A DNA stretch of 64,000 bases. Origin: JAAXHH01 sp965248395 (lineage in GTDB: Bacteria; JAAXHH01). The notes beneath the pieces were generated by a model. That model searched no databases. It worked only from the letters and a program-made list of their open reading frames with translations, and was not told the origin of the DNA. The DNA is taken from contig OZ252103.1 of the NCBI GenBank assembly GCA_965248395.1, positions 992,001-1,056,000 on the forward strand. The letters are read 5' to 3'. The position numbers and the translations under genes are program-made. Shown piece after piece: positions 8,078 through 17,276 of the stretch. Within the stretch, counting starts at the first letter, position 1. Each line of letters begins with the position of its first letter.

Positions 8078-9309
8078 AAGCGATACAATACATAAAAAGC
8101 GTTCCCCGGTACCTGTTCGTCCGGGTTATCGGTCATCGCCGTCCCGCTTCGGCGACCGGCGCGATGTCCTGCATACGCATGACGGACCTCGATCCCCCGG
8201 CGCTTCCAACCCCCGAGTGGGTGCGCATCAGGCCGCTTCTGAGCGGAATCTGCGGGTCGGACCTTTCCACCATACAGGCCAAGGGCAGCCCCTATTTTTC
8301 TCCCCTGATATCCGCGCCTTTCGTCCTGGGACACGAAGTGGTGGGCGAGATCCTGGAGACCGGATCCGGTTCCGATTCCTTCTCCCTTGGAGACCGCGTG
8401 GTGATCGAACCCGGTCTCTGCTGCTCCGTGCGGGGCATCCACCCGCCGTGCCCGCCGTGCCGGGAGGGTGATTTCGGCCTGTGCGAGATGGTCATGCATG
8501 GTGACATTTCCCCTGGAATACAGACGGGGTATTGCAGGGACACCGGCGGGGGATGGAGTTCATCGCTGGTAGCGCACCCCTTCCAGGTCCACAGGGTCCC
8601 CGCCCGGCTTGCCGACGAGGAGGCGGTCCTGATCGAACCGTTCAGTTGTTGCCTGCACGCCGTGCTGAAATCCTTTCCCGCCGACGATGAAACGATACTC
8701 GTAATCGGTTGCGGCGCTATTGGACTGCTCACCATCGCGGCCATCCGTGCCCTGGGCGGGAAGTGCCGTATCCTGGCCGCCGCGCGATATCCCCATCAAC
8801 AGACCATGGCGGCCGCCCTCGGCGCCGACCGGGTCATCGGCCGAAGCGAAGACCTCTACGATACGGTCAGCGAAGTGACGGGAGCGGAAATCCATCGGCC
8901 CGAAATCGGGCGGCCCGTTTTCATAGGCGGTACGGACCGGACCTTCGACTGCGTCGGTTCGTCGCGCACCATCGACGACGCCCTTCGATTGACCGGTTCC
9001 GGCGGTATCGTCACCGTGGTAGGCATGCCCGGCATACCTTCCGGCATCGACTGGACGGCCGTCTGGTACAAGGAGTTGAAAGTGCAGGGAGCCTACGCCT
9101 ACGGGACGGAAAACCATGAAGATCGATCCGTCCGGACTTTCAACCTGGCCTTGAAGCTCCTGGAATCAGGCACGGTCGACCTTAAAACTCTCGTGACGGA
9201 CCTGTTCCCCCTGAAGGACTATCGAAAAGCGATCGGGCGTGCCATGGAAGCCGGCCGGCGCGGAGCCGTCAAGGTGGCCTTCGACCTGAGAAACGAACCG
9301 GCGCCGTAG
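8074..9309 (+). CDS. Zinc-dependent alcohol dehydrogenase (MDR superfamily)
   Basis: A 411-residue medium-chain dehydrogenase. It shows GICGSD near residue 51 with the catalytic-zinc Cys, GHEVVGEI near residue 88, and a structural-zinc Cys cluster CPPC-x5-GLC near residues 127-137. The Rossmann motif VIGCGAIG follows near residue 210. An insertion in the coenzyme domain (about residues 268-290) is longer than in typical threonine or sorbitol dehydrogenases. The ATG overlaps the stop of the acyl-reductase fusion (ATGA), so the two are translationally coupled. Together they could interconvert fatty acyl-CoA, aldehyde and alcohol; this joint role is inference. The substrate could also be a sugar alcohol. 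Confidence 0.85.
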   Translation: MKAIQYIKSVPRYLFVRVIGHRRPASATGAMSCIRMTDLDPPALPTPEWVRIRPLLSGICGSDLSTIQAKGSPYFSPLISAPFVLGHEVVGEILETGSGSDSFSLGDRVVIEPGLCCSVRGIHPPCPPCREGDFGLCEMVMHGDISPGIQTGYCRDTGGGWSSSLVAHPFQVHRVPARLADEEAVLIEPFSCCLHAVLKSFPADDETILVIGCGAIGLLTIAAIRALGGKCRILAAARYPHQQTMAAALGADRVIGRSEDLYDTVSEVTGAEIHRPEIGRPVFIGGTDRTFDCVGSSRTIDDALRLTGSGGIVTVVGMPGIPSGIDWTAVWYKELKVQGAYAYGTENHEDRSVRTFNLALKLLESGTVDLKTLVTDLFPLKDYRKAIGRAMEAGRRGAVKVAFDLRNEPAP

Positions 9310-9347
9310 GCGTATATAGCTGAAACCGCACGAATCGGAGCCTAACC

Positions 9348-11000
9348 GTGCCCTACCTGAGGTTATTGCACGCGGAAGACCCGCAAGTGTATGTCCTGGA
9401 GCGGGATGTCACAATCCTGGGCCGTTCCGGCGAGGTTGACATTCCCATACGCGGTGACCGCGGTGTCTCCAAGCTTCACGCACGTATCGAAGCGGAGGGG
9501 GCGGACTACGTGATAACGGATCTGGGCAGCCGTAACGGGACATACGTCAACGATCATCCGGTTGGCGGCCAACCAGCCCCGTTGTTGCCGGGAGACCACA
9601 TCCGGATCGGCAAGACGATCCTGGGCTACGAGGCGGGAGCACCCGATCGGGCGAAAGCCGTAGCGCGCGAGAATGATCTCGAGGAGCAGGCGTCCCTCTT
9701 CCGGGCGGATCAACTCCCCTACACGCTTGCCGGCGCCACGCCCGGTCGCCGGCGCGGTGAATCAGACGGGCAACTGCTCAAACTGACGGCATTGAGCAAG
9801 GCCGTCATGACGGTGGGCAGTGCGGCGGAACTGGGAGACCTCGTGACCCGGCGTTTGTTGGAATGGCTGGAAGCGGACTGCTGCGCAATCATCCACCCCC
9901 GGGAAACCGAGGATGGATACGACCTGGAGATTCAAACGCTGGTATCCCGTCCGGGGAATGAAAACCGGGAGATCTCGATCAGTACGACGGCGGTGAACCA
10001 GGCCCTGGTAAACCGGATGGCCTCGATTACCACCAATGCCATGGACGATGAGCGTTTCAGGGACCAGCAGAGTGTCATCATCCGCAGCCTGGCGTCCATC
10101 CTGTGCGTGCCCCTGTGGCACGAAGACCGGGTGTTCGGGCTGCTGTACCTCGATACTTCGGACCGAACCCTGCAGTTTACCGTGGATCATCTGGGACTGG
10201 TCAGCGCCGTGGCCAATCTGGCCGCCATCAAGATCGACAACCTGCGCCTGTTCGACGCCGCCGTGGCCAAGAGCGCGATGGACAAGGAACTGGCCCTGGC
10301 CGGAGAGATCCAGGCGGGACTGCTCCCCGGAGAACACTATGCCTTCCAACGCCTCGTGTGCGTGGGCAAGCACCGGTCCTGCGGGGAGATCGGCGGGGAC
10401 TACTATGATTTCATTCCTTTTGACGAGGACGTCCTTACGGTGACCATCGCCGATGTGACTGGACATGGTCCGTCCAGCGCGCTGCTCATGGTCGCCTGCA
10501 AGACCATGCTGACCACGCTCGTCGATATCCGGGTACCCCTGATCGAACGCATGGAGCGGTTGAACGAATACATGATCCACCACGCCGCGGCGAACCAGTT
10601 CATCACCTTCTTCCACGCCGAAATCAACCTGGGGGACCGGACGCTGCGTTACTGCAACGCCGGTCACAATCCCCCCATGCTCCTGCCGCCGGAAGACGTT
10701 CCGCTTGTGAGGCTGGCTTCCGCGGTTCCGCCGCTGGGCATCGTTTCCTGTCCATTCGAGGCGGTGACCGTGACGTTTTCGCCAGGGACCAAACTGGTCA
10801 TGTACACGGACGGTATCACCGAGGCGGCTGATCCAGCAGGCGCGCTCTACGAAGAAGACAGGCTGGAATCGCTGCTGACGAGGTGCCGCCGGCAGGACGC
10901 GGACTTATTGAAGGATACCGTCATCGCGGAGATCCTGGACTTCACCGAGGGAAAGGACCAGGACGACGACGTCACCCTGGCCGTGGTGGAGTACACCTGA
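9348..11000 (+). CDS. FHA-GAF-SpoIIE/PP2C serine phosphatase
   Basis: A 550-residue cytosolic signalling protein. Residues 1-95 form an FHA domain (GRSGEVDI, SKLHARI, LGSRNGTYVN) that binds phosphothreonine. Residues 140-305 are GAF-like. Residues 320-550 are a SpoIIE/RsbU-type PP2C domain with GEIQAGLLPG, GEIGGDYYDF, IADVTGHGPSSAL, YCNAGHNPP, MYTDGITEA and a terminal DDDVTLAVV; the metal-binding Asp/Gly residues are intact. Such proteins dephosphorylate anti-sigma antagonists or read Ser/Thr kinase signals. No kinase or anti-sigma gene is in the window. The start is GTG with CGGAG 7 nt upstream. Confidence 0.9.
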   Translation: MPYLRLLHAEDPQVYVLERDVTILGRSGEVDIPIRGDRGVSKLHARIEAEGADYVITDLGSRNGTYVNDHPVGGQPAPLLPGDHIRIGKTILGYEAGAPDRAKAVARENDLEEQASLFRADQLPYTLAGATPGRRRGESDGQLLKLTALSKAVMTVGSAAELGDLVTRRLLEWLEADCCAIIHPRETEDGYDLEIQTLVSRPGNENREISISTTAVNQALVNRMASITTNAMDDERFRDQQSVIIRSLASILCVPLWHEDRVFGLLYLDTSDRTLQFTVDHLGLVSAVANLAAIKIDNLRLFDAAVAKSAMDKELALAGEIQAGLLPGEHYAFQRLVCVGKHRSCGEIGGDYYDFIPFDEDVLTVTIADVTGHGPSSALLMVACKTMLTTLVDIRVPLIERMERLNEYMIHHAAANQFITFFHAEINLGDRTLRYCNAGHNPPMLLPPEDVPLVRLASAVPPLGIVSCPFEAVTVTFSPGTKLVMYTDGITEAADPAGALYEEDRLESLLTRCRRQDADLLKDTVIAEILDFTEGKDQDDDVTLAVVEYT

Positions 11001-11001
11001 T

Positions 11002-11041
11002 TTCCGCCAGGTTCCGCTAAACCGGTGGAAGGCAACTTTTT
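11002..11041. terminator. Possible terminator between convergent genes
   Basis: TTCCGCC (11002-11008) pairs with GGTGGAA (11024-11030), including one G-U pair, and a run of five T follows at 11037-11041. It lies between the phosphatase gene (+) and a Gfo/Idh gene (-). The T-run is 6 nt past the stem, so the call is tentative. Confidence 0.35.
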
Positions 11042-11064
11042 ACATTCAATCGTCCGGTAAATGT

Positions 11065-12117
11065 CTAGATCCAACCATGATCGATGTTGACCGGCGATCC
11101 CGAACGCTGGTGGGTCCAATGACTCCCGCTCGCGAGGGGCACTTCCCGGCCGGAAATGGCGGACTGCTCGGCGGCGAAAACGATCTCCATGATATGACGA
11201 CCCCATTCCCCCGGCGTGGGCGGTTCGATGTCATCACGGACCGACCGGATAAACCCCTTCCACTCGTTGAACATGGGATGGGGCGGGGCGTCGAAGGACA
11301 CGTCCTCCCACTTGTTGTCCTTGCCGACCTTGACGTACTTCGCGCCGAATTCGCTGAAGCGCAGCGAGCCGTGCGCACAGATCACTTGGCATTCATGGTT
11401 GGGCCCCCCATCGGCGTATCCAACGGCTACCGCCACGCCCGCCGTACCGTTCTTGTACCGGATGAAGGCCGTGGCGGAGTCGTCCGCCGCCTGGTAATGC
11501 GCCCGGTTGCCGATGGAAGCGGAGACCGATACCGCCTGGGAGGCCATGACCCATGACAGGCGGTCCACCACGTGCACCCCGTTAGTCATCCACATGCCTC
11601 CCCCGTGATACCGGCTTCGGTATTGGGGACGACGGAATTCGTGCCCCCAGTTTTTGGACATGTAGCACACCGCCGTGATGACCGGTCCCAGTGCACCGGA
11701 ATCCAGGATTTCCTTGGCCTTGATGCTGGTGCCAGAGAAATGCTGCGTCAGTCCCACCATGAGCTTGACGCGGTTGGCTGCCGCGGCCGTGATCATGTCG
11801 TCGCACTGGTCCAGGCTGATCGCCATGGGTTTTTCCACCAGGACGTGCTTGCCGGCGTTGCAGGCGTCCACGGTCAGCCTGTGGTGAAGCTGGTGGCCGA
11901 GTACAATGGCCACCGCTTCGACCGCGTCGTCCTTCAACAGTTCCGAGTGGGTGGAGTATCCGGTGGGGATGTCGTACTTTTCCATGTATTCACGGCGTTT
12001 CTCTTCGAGCAGATCGGCAACCGCGACGATCTCAACGCCATCCAGGTTGGTAATGGCCTCGCAGTGTGGCCGGGCGATGCCGCCCAGTCCGATGATACCG
12101 ACACGCAGGTTAGGCAC
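11065..12117 (-). CDS. Gfo/Idh/MocA family oxidoreductase
   Basis: A 350-residue NAD(P)-dependent sugar or cyclitol oxidoreductase. The N-terminal Rossmann motif GIIGLGGIARPH is at residues 6-17 and the catalytic EKPMAIS motif near residue 95. The C-terminal part carries a GGGMWMTNGVHVVDRLSW segment with the family's active-site His. I start at GTG 12117 because AAAGGAG lies 8 nt upstream at 12126-12132 and the Rossmann fold begins at once. An in-frame ATG at 12162 would add 15 residues of non-family sequence and run into a 9-bp repeat. It is one of three Gfo/Idh genes in the window; the substrate is unknown. Confidence 0.88.
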   Translation of the reverse strand: MPNLRVGIIGLGGIARPHCEAITNLDGVEIVAVADLLEEKRREYMEKYDIPTGYSTHSELLKDDAVEAVAIVLGHQLHHRLTVDACNAGKHVLVEKPMAISLDQCDDMITAAAANRVKLMVGLTQHFSGTSIKAKEILDSGALGPVITAVCYMSKNWGHEFRRPQYRSRYHGGGMWMTNGVHVVDRLSWVMASQAVSVSASIGNRAHYQAADDSATAFIRYKNGTAGVAVAVGYADGGPNHECQVICAHGSLRFSEFGAKYVKVGKDNKWEDVSFDAPPHPMFNEWKGFIRSVRDDIEPPTPGEWGRHIMEIVFAAEQSAISGREVPLASGSHWTHQRSGSPVNIDHGWI

Positions 12118-12162
12118 GGGCGAAACTCCTTTGTTTGATGTAGGGAACAGGTCCAGCCGCAA

Positions 12163-12198
12163 CGGCCCGGGCGGTCCGGGCGATCCAGGCGGCCCAGG
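12163..12198. repeat. 9-bp tandem repeat in an intergenic region
   Basis: Four units: CGGCCCGGG, CGGTCCGGG, CGATCCAGG, CGGCCCAGG. It lies upstream of the Gfo/Idh gene and outside any coding region I accept. The core (GGTCC-A/G-GGC when rotated) matches the complement of the 7310-7345 repeat. Confidence 0.75.
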
Positions 12199-12225
12199 CC
12201 GCGCCGTCGCCGAGTTCTTAATCGA

Positions 12226-12254
12226 TTGCCAGCCGTTTTAGGCCTTTGTATACT
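12226..12254 (+). promoter_or_regulatory. Sigma70-type promoter for the cyclase gene
   Basis: TTGCCA (12226-12231), a 17-bp spacer, and TATACT (12249-12254); each box has one mismatch to consensus. The predicted start is about 80 bp before the ATG at 12344. Confidence 0.6.
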
Positions 12255-12343
12255 TTACCTGATATAAAAAGAAGCAGACACGCCGACATGCAATGTATTT
12301 ATCCCCGTGACCATACAAAAACGAAACCCCAGGGAGCGATCCT

Positions 12344-12982
12344 ATGTACTATCCCCGGAAGCACGGATGTCGAGGCAAACTGGGCCGCAGTCTGATCCTC
12401 ATCATCCTCATCCATTTGACCACCCTGACGGCCGCCGCCCAGTACGCGCCGGTGGGTCCCGATGACGTGATCGACCTGTCGCCGATCATATCCAAACGAC
12501 ACTACCAGTACTGGCCGGGCGGCCAGGTGCACCATCAACCCCTCGTCGTACCGTATATCGTCCATGGCGACCGCCCCTGGGCTTCAGACCTGATTATCCT
12601 GGACGAAAACACGGCGACGCAAACGGATACCCCGGCCCACATGATGCCGCCCCAGCACAGCGGTCTGCCCAACGCGCATTACTGGGGCGAGTTGACGGTG
12701 GAAAAAGTCCCGGCGTGGCAACTGGCCGGCGAGGTATACAAGATCGACGGCCGTTCCATGCTGGACGAGTCGCCTCCGGGGGTGAGCCCCCTGTTCACCA
12801 TGGACCAGGTAAAGGCCGCCGAGGCAGCCTACAGGCCCATGGGACCGGGCGATGCAGTCCTGTACTGGAGCGGTTACGACGACCGGCACGACCGGCCGGC
12901 GCCAGACGACCGCCGCCTGATCGTCGATCCGATCGCCGGTACGGCACCGGCCTGGCCGGCGCCGGATTACGATGCGGCGTAA
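12344..12982 (+). CDS. Cyclase family protein, N-terminal fragment ending at an in-frame TAA
   Basis: The first 212 residues of what looks like one 597-codon gene running to 14137. A signal peptide is visible (hydrophobic LILIILIHLTTLTAAAQ, residues 16-33), so the product is exported. The cyclase (KynB-like metal hydrolase) motif appears as NTATQTDTPAH, with Asn and Gln in place of two of the usual His. The TAA at 12980-12982 falls inside the first cyclase domain; its C-terminal strands (GSRGVWIMGIDSPSMG) continue in the same frame immediately after. A single CAA-to-TAA change would explain this. The ATG has AGGGAG 7 nt upstream. The result is a recent pseudogene, an assembly error or strain variation; the fragment alone is unlikely to fold fully. 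Confidence 0.7.
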   Translation: MYYPRKHGCRGKLGRSLILIILIHLTTLTAAAQYAPVGPDDVIDLSPIISKRHYQYWPGGQVHHQPLVVPYIVHGDRPWASDLIILDENTATQTDTPAHMMPPQHSGLPNAHYWGELTVEKVPAWQLAGEVYKIDGRSMLDESPPGVSPLFTMDQVKAAEAAYRPMGPGDAVLYWSGYDDRHDRPAPDDRRLIVDPIAGTAPAWPAPDYDAA

Positions 12983-12985
12983 TAC

Positions 12986-14137
12986 GTGGGCAGCCGGGGT
13001 GTCTGGATCATGGGCATCGACAGTCCGAGCATGGGTGCGTTGGGTCCCGCCCACTATGCGGCGCCCGGTCCCGAGGGCATGTTCGAGAATCCCCTCGCCC
13101 TGGAGAGCCATCTCGGTCATTTCAAGTACGGCGCCGTGAATACGGAGGGGTTAATCAACCTGGACAAGACCCCCAATGGCTCCCTGTACATCTCCCTGCC
13201 GGTCAAACACGAGAACTCCCCGACGGTTGAAACCCGGGCTGTCGCCATTACCAACCCCACCCTGGCCTCAAGCCTGCTCGAAGCCGTAAGGGCCCGGCGC
13301 GTGGTCGACCTGTCCGTCACGCTATCCATGCAGCATCCGGTCTGGTGGCCGGGGCGCGGCGTGGGACGCCACGTCTTTCCCTATTCCAGGGTGCAACCGG
13401 TCAACTACTTCGATGGGCCCTTCGGGCCGTACTGGGTCAACACGCACATCATGGACGCCCATACGGGAACGCACGTGGATCCGCCCGCCCACTACGGTCC
13501 TCCGCCCGGATTCGATGTCGCCGGATATGGGGAATCGACCCGCGAGGCGCTGCGGGACTTCGAGGCTGCTTACGGTCCGCTGAAGCGCACGGAGATGACG
13601 ACGGACAAGATCCCGCTGCACTGGTTCATGGGGCCCGCCCGGGTCATCAACGTGCAGCACCGCGTGGGGACGACCTCGCAGGACGACTGGCCGGCATCGC
13701 CTGTCATAACGCTGGACGATGTCAGGAGGCATGAACGGCTATACGGGGAGATCGAGAGTGGTGAGGTCGTGTTGTTTCACACCGGACATACGGACGCCCA
13801 CTTCCGTCGCTTCGAGCGGGGCCGCGCGGACCAGTGCGTCAAGGCGCCCCTGGACGGTCTGTCCGAAGGCTGGCCGGCGCCGAGTGCGGAAGTCGTCGGT
13901 TACCTGGCCCGGAAAGGCGTAAAGCATTTGGGTATCGATGCGCCCGACATGGGATCGGTGGATCCGGTTGAATCGATGAAGACGCACTGGGCGGCGGTGA
14001 ACCACGACATGATCTTTTCGGAGTATCTGATGGGCGTCGGACAGCTTCCGCCGAGAGGCGCCTTCTACGTTTTCCTGAATCCCCGGCTCGAAAACAACCA
14101 CGGCGGACCTGGAAGGGCTATCGCGATACTGCCGTAG
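12986..14137 (+). CDS. Cyclase family protein, C-terminal part (intact second cyclase domain)
   Basis: Same frame as the preceding fragment, separated only by TAA and one codon. The first 90 residues finish the interrupted first cyclase domain. Residues 100-383 form a complete second domain with the canonical metal-binding HTGTHVDPPAH near residue 157. GIDAPDMGSVDP near residue 315 and the closing PGRAIAILP are typical of the family. Cyclases of this kind hydrolyse formamides or lactone-like rings (kynurenine formamidase relatives); the substrate here is unknown. GTG 12986 or ATG 13010 could in theory restart translation, but neither has a good ribosome binding site and the signal peptide would be lost. 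Best read as the second half of a disrupted secreted two-domain enzyme. Confidence 0.75.
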   Translation: MGSRGVWIMGIDSPSMGALGPAHYAAPGPEGMFENPLALESHLGHFKYGAVNTEGLINLDKTPNGSLYISLPVKHENSPTVETRAVAITNPTLASSLLEAVRARRVVDLSVTLSMQHPVWWPGRGVGRHVFPYSRVQPVNYFDGPFGPYWVNTHIMDAHTGTHVDPPAHYGPPPGFDVAGYGESTREALRDFEAAYGPLKRTEMTTDKIPLHWFMGPARVINVQHRVGTTSQDDWPASPVITLDDVRRHERLYGEIESGEVVLFHTGHTDAHFRRFERGRADQCVKAPLDGLSEGWPAPSAEVVGYLARKGVKHLGIDAPDMGSVDPVESMKTHWAAVNHDMIFSEYLMGVGQLPPRGAFYVFLNPRLENNHGGPGRAIAILP

Positions 14138-14170
14138 TGCAGGGTTGACATATCGTCCGAGTGGAAGGCA

Positions 14171-14749
<579 letters not shown>

Positions 14750-14765
14750 GATCCTCTCCTGTAGT

Positions 14766-16091
14766 TCATTCCTTTGTGGACTGGTTACGAAAAACCAGGT
14801 AATACACCGGGATCCCCAGGGCGGTCACGCCGACGCCCAGCAAGGCCTGCAACGGGCTGTTGCCGAAGAGCAGGACGAGTAGAACCGCGGCAAGCACCAG
14901 GAATACGACCGGGGTGACGGGGTAGAAGGGGGTCCGGTACGGCGGCATATCGGTCTGTTTTCGGCGGATCACGAAGATGCCCGCCACGGTCAGGGCAATG
15001 AACATCACGGCAACGAAAATGAAGTAGTCGAGAATCTGGCTGAAGGTCCCCAGCCAGACCAGCAGGGACGCCAGTCCGCCCTGGATGGCGATGGCGCGGT
15101 AGGGCGTTCCGAATGTGGGATGGACCACCCCGGCGAAACGAAGAAACATACCGTCCCTGGCCATGGCGAAATACACCCGGGGCGCCATGAGCAGCAGACC
15201 GGTCAGGCTGCCGATGATGGAGACAATGACCACGGTGGAGAAAAGGATGCCGCCGCTTCTTCCGAAGAGCACTTCGCCGGCCTGCGCCGCGAAGGTTTCA
15301 TCGCTGGTGACCTGGGAGACAGGCACGAGATACATGAACACGGCGCTGGTTGAGATATAGGTCAGTGCGACAACGCCCACCGCCAGGAACAGCGCCCTGG
15401 GCAGTGTTTTCGTCGGGTCCCTGATCTCGCCGGCCACCTTGTTCAGGTCCCACCACCCGGCAAAAGCGAAAAAGGCGCCCACGATACCGCCCGCGAGGGC
15501 ACCGAACAACGGCCCGGAATCGGGCGGCCTTTCCACGAAGGGGGAAAAGTTCGACCAGTCGCCGAGACCCAGTCCAAAACCCAGGATGGATATGACCGCG
15601 AGTACGCCGACTTTGAACACGGTCAAGAAGACGATGATCCAGGCGCCGATGCGTACGCCCAGGATGTTGATGCCGGTAAGGACGACCAGTACGATGATTG
15701 CCACCACCTTCATCGCGGTGGGTTCCATGGCAAAGATATGGCCCGCGTAGCTCGACATGCCGGTGGCGAGGGTGGCCGTGATACCGGGATCCAGCACCAT
15801 CAGCGACATCCAGCCGTAGAGAAAGGCCGTCTGGGTGCCAAAGGCTTCTCTGAGGTAGACGTATCCACCGCCCGCGTCGGGATACCGGGAAGCCAGTTCG
15901 CCAAAGCAAAGCGACCCGCAAAGGGCCATTCCCGCCATCATCAGCCATACGATGAGCAGGAGCAGGGGCGACCCCAGGGACTTGGCCATCCCGGCGGGCA
16001 CCAGGAAAATACCCACGGCGATCATGCCGCTGATCACCATCGCCGTGGTCGGCCAGATACCCAGTTGACGACGCAGGTTAACTGAGGTCAT
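14766..16091 (-). CDS. APC family amino acid permease
   Basis: A 441-residue inner-membrane transporter with about 12 hydrophobic segments. The first helix carries the APC substrate-binding pattern in GMIAVGIFLVPAG (the usual GSGIF motif has drifted to AVGIF). FGELASRYPDAGGGYVYLREAFG is the classic helix 2-3 region, and AFFAFAGWWDLNKVAGEIRDP matches the helix 6-7 region. It resembles the LAT-like branch that moves neutral amino acids by exchange or proton symport; the substrate is not predictable. It lies 16 bp upstream (in transcription order) of the AhpD-like gene and downstream of the PhyH pair, so the four minus-strand genes may form one unit. Confidence 0.9.
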   Translation of the reverse strand: MTSVNLRRQLGIWPTTAMVISGMIAVGIFLVPAGMAKSLGSPLLLLIVWLMMAGMALCGSLCFGELASRYPDAGGGYVYLREAFGTQTAFLYGWMSLMVLDPGITATLATGMSSYAGHIFAMEPTAMKVVAIIVLVVLTGINILGVRIGAWIIVFLTVFKVGVLAVISILGFGLGLGDWSNFSPFVERPPDSGPLFGALAGGIVGAFFAFAGWWDLNKVAGEIRDPTKTLPRALFLAVGVVALTYISTSAVFMYLVPVSQVTSDETFAAQAGEVLFGRSGGILFSTVVIVSIIGSLTGLLLMAPRVYFAMARDGMFLRFAGVVHPTFGTPYRAIAIQGGLASLLVWLGTFSQILDYFIFVAVMFIALTVAGIFVIRRKQTDMPPYRTPFYPVTPVVFLVLAAVLLVLLFGNSPLQALLGVGVTALGIPVYYLVFRNQSTKE

Positions 16092-16121
16092 GGAGTTCGT
16101 TCGCGAGGCAAGCCCGGTTTC

Positions 16122-16925
16122 TTACACCAGTTCGGGTTCGTTCTCGATCCGGGTCAGCCAGTAGTGGTTGTCGAATTGGTCGTCGCCGGTCAGAAATCGC
16201 CAGAACTTGATACGGTTCACATGCTCGATCCGGTCTTCGTTCCCATGCCACGGGTGGTTCGTGCCCAACAAGTCGCCGACTTTCGGGTCGTCGATGTCAT
16301 CCGTGTTCCACAGGCGCAGCTGCCGGACCGTGGGATTGAGTCGGAGCTTGAACATGTACCGGAGCTCGTTCGTCCGGTTGGGTTGGGCACAGTGCCACAT
16401 GCCGTGGTGAAGCACGATCACCGTTCCCGCCTCGCACACCATCGGCATCTGGCCCACGAAATTGTGGTACCGGGCGATATCGGATTCACTGATGCGGCGG
16501 TAATGGCTCCCCGGCAGGATCAGCGTGCCGCCCATTTCCCGGGGGGTGTCGTGGGCGAAATACATGAACTGGATATCGAAATGCAACCGCGTGTCAATGA
16601 TCGCGTCGGCGTGCCAGTGCTGCCCCAGGCCGTGGCCCGCCGGTACGGTGTGCACCGCGTGGTGGTCGTAAAGCGGATCCGGGCCTACGAGACTGTGGAT
16701 AATGCCTTCAATTTCCGGCAACCGGAATACCCGGCCTATGGCGGCGTCCTTCCATATATCGCCCAGGGGGGTGCCCGCCGATTCCCGCGGAATTTCCTGG
16801 TTGTCCATTTCCTCTTTCACAGCCTGGTTCAGGTCCCCGGTAACCAGTTCGTCGAACCGCAGATAACCTTCCGCGACGAACTGCGCCATTTGTTTCGAAC
16901 TGAGTAGATGCATTCTGTCAACCAT
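16122..16925 (-). CDS. Phytanoyl-CoA dioxygenase (PhyH) family protein
   Basis: A 267-residue Fe(II)/2-oxoglutarate dioxygenase. The facial triad is visible as HxD in QHWHADAI (about residue 116) and a distal His in HHGMWHCAQPNR (about residue 187). The Arg for 2-oxoglutarate follows in the RYMFKLR stretch. Such enzymes hydroxylate small molecules; phytanoyl-CoA is only the type substrate. The start is ATG 16925, 6 nt after GGAGG (16932-16936). It overlaps the stop of the upstream 95-residue gene (ATGGTTGA), showing translational coupling. Confidence 0.88.
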   Translation of the reverse strand: MVDRMHLLSSKQMAQFVAEGYLRFDELVTGDLNQAVKEEMDNQEIPRESAGTPLGDIWKDAAIGRVFRLPEIEGIIHSLVGPDPLYDHHAVHTVPAGHGLGQHWHADAIIDTRLHFDIQFMYFAHDTPREMGGTLILPGSHYRRISESDIARYHNFVGQMPMVCEAGTVIVLHHGMWHCAQPNRTNELRYMFKLRLNPTVRQLRLWNTDDIDDPKVGDLLGTNHPWHGNEDRIEHVNRIKFWRFLTGDDQFDNHYWLTRIENEPELV

Positions 16926-17205
16926 CGACCACCTCCATTTTTTCGAGTATGTACTCGTACTTGAGATAGGACGTCTGGTATTCGGTACCGGGATAGGCCG
17001 GGTACTGCTGGGGAAACTGGATGACGCGCCAGCCGTCCCGCATGGCGTCGACGACAGATTCGTACGGCGGCTCGGCGCCGTCACCCGACGAATGACGATG
17101 GCCGTCCGAAGCGGTTCCGTCGAATTCGGACCAGGCTACGACTCCGCTGTGCAATTCGGCGGTGCGAAGGTAGAGCACCAGCAGTTTCTGACGCGATTCG
17201 GGCAT
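16918..17205 (-). CDS. Small conserved-looking protein coupled to the PhyH dioxygenase
   Basis: A 95-residue protein I do not recognise. It starts at ATG 17205 with GGAAGGG 6 nt upstream; an upstream in-frame start at 17220 has no such site. There is no signal peptide or membrane segment. The C-terminal half is rich in aromatic residues (FPQQYPAYPGTEYQTSYLKYEYILEKMEVV), and a charged His/Gly/Asp stretch lies in the middle (GTASDGHRHSSGDG). Its last codons overlap the PhyH start, so the products are made together and may interact or act on one substrate; that is inference from context only. Confidence 0.7.
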   Translation of the reverse strand: MPESRQKLLVLYLRTAELHSGVVAWSEFDGTASDGHRHSSGDGAEPPYESVVDAMRDGWRVIQFPQQYPAYPGTEYQTSYLKYEYILEKMEVVDG

Positions 17206-17276
17206 CTTTTTCCCTTCCAAGCAAGGTTGAAACGGCGCCAGCCGGCCTGGTCCCGGTCATCCCGGTTACCGTTCCG

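Noticed and set aside
12980..12982. Possible recoding of the in-frame TAA in the cyclase gene
   Set aside because: TAA is not used for selenocysteine or pyrrolysine, and no readthrough signal was seen; a nonsense mutation or sequence error is simpler.
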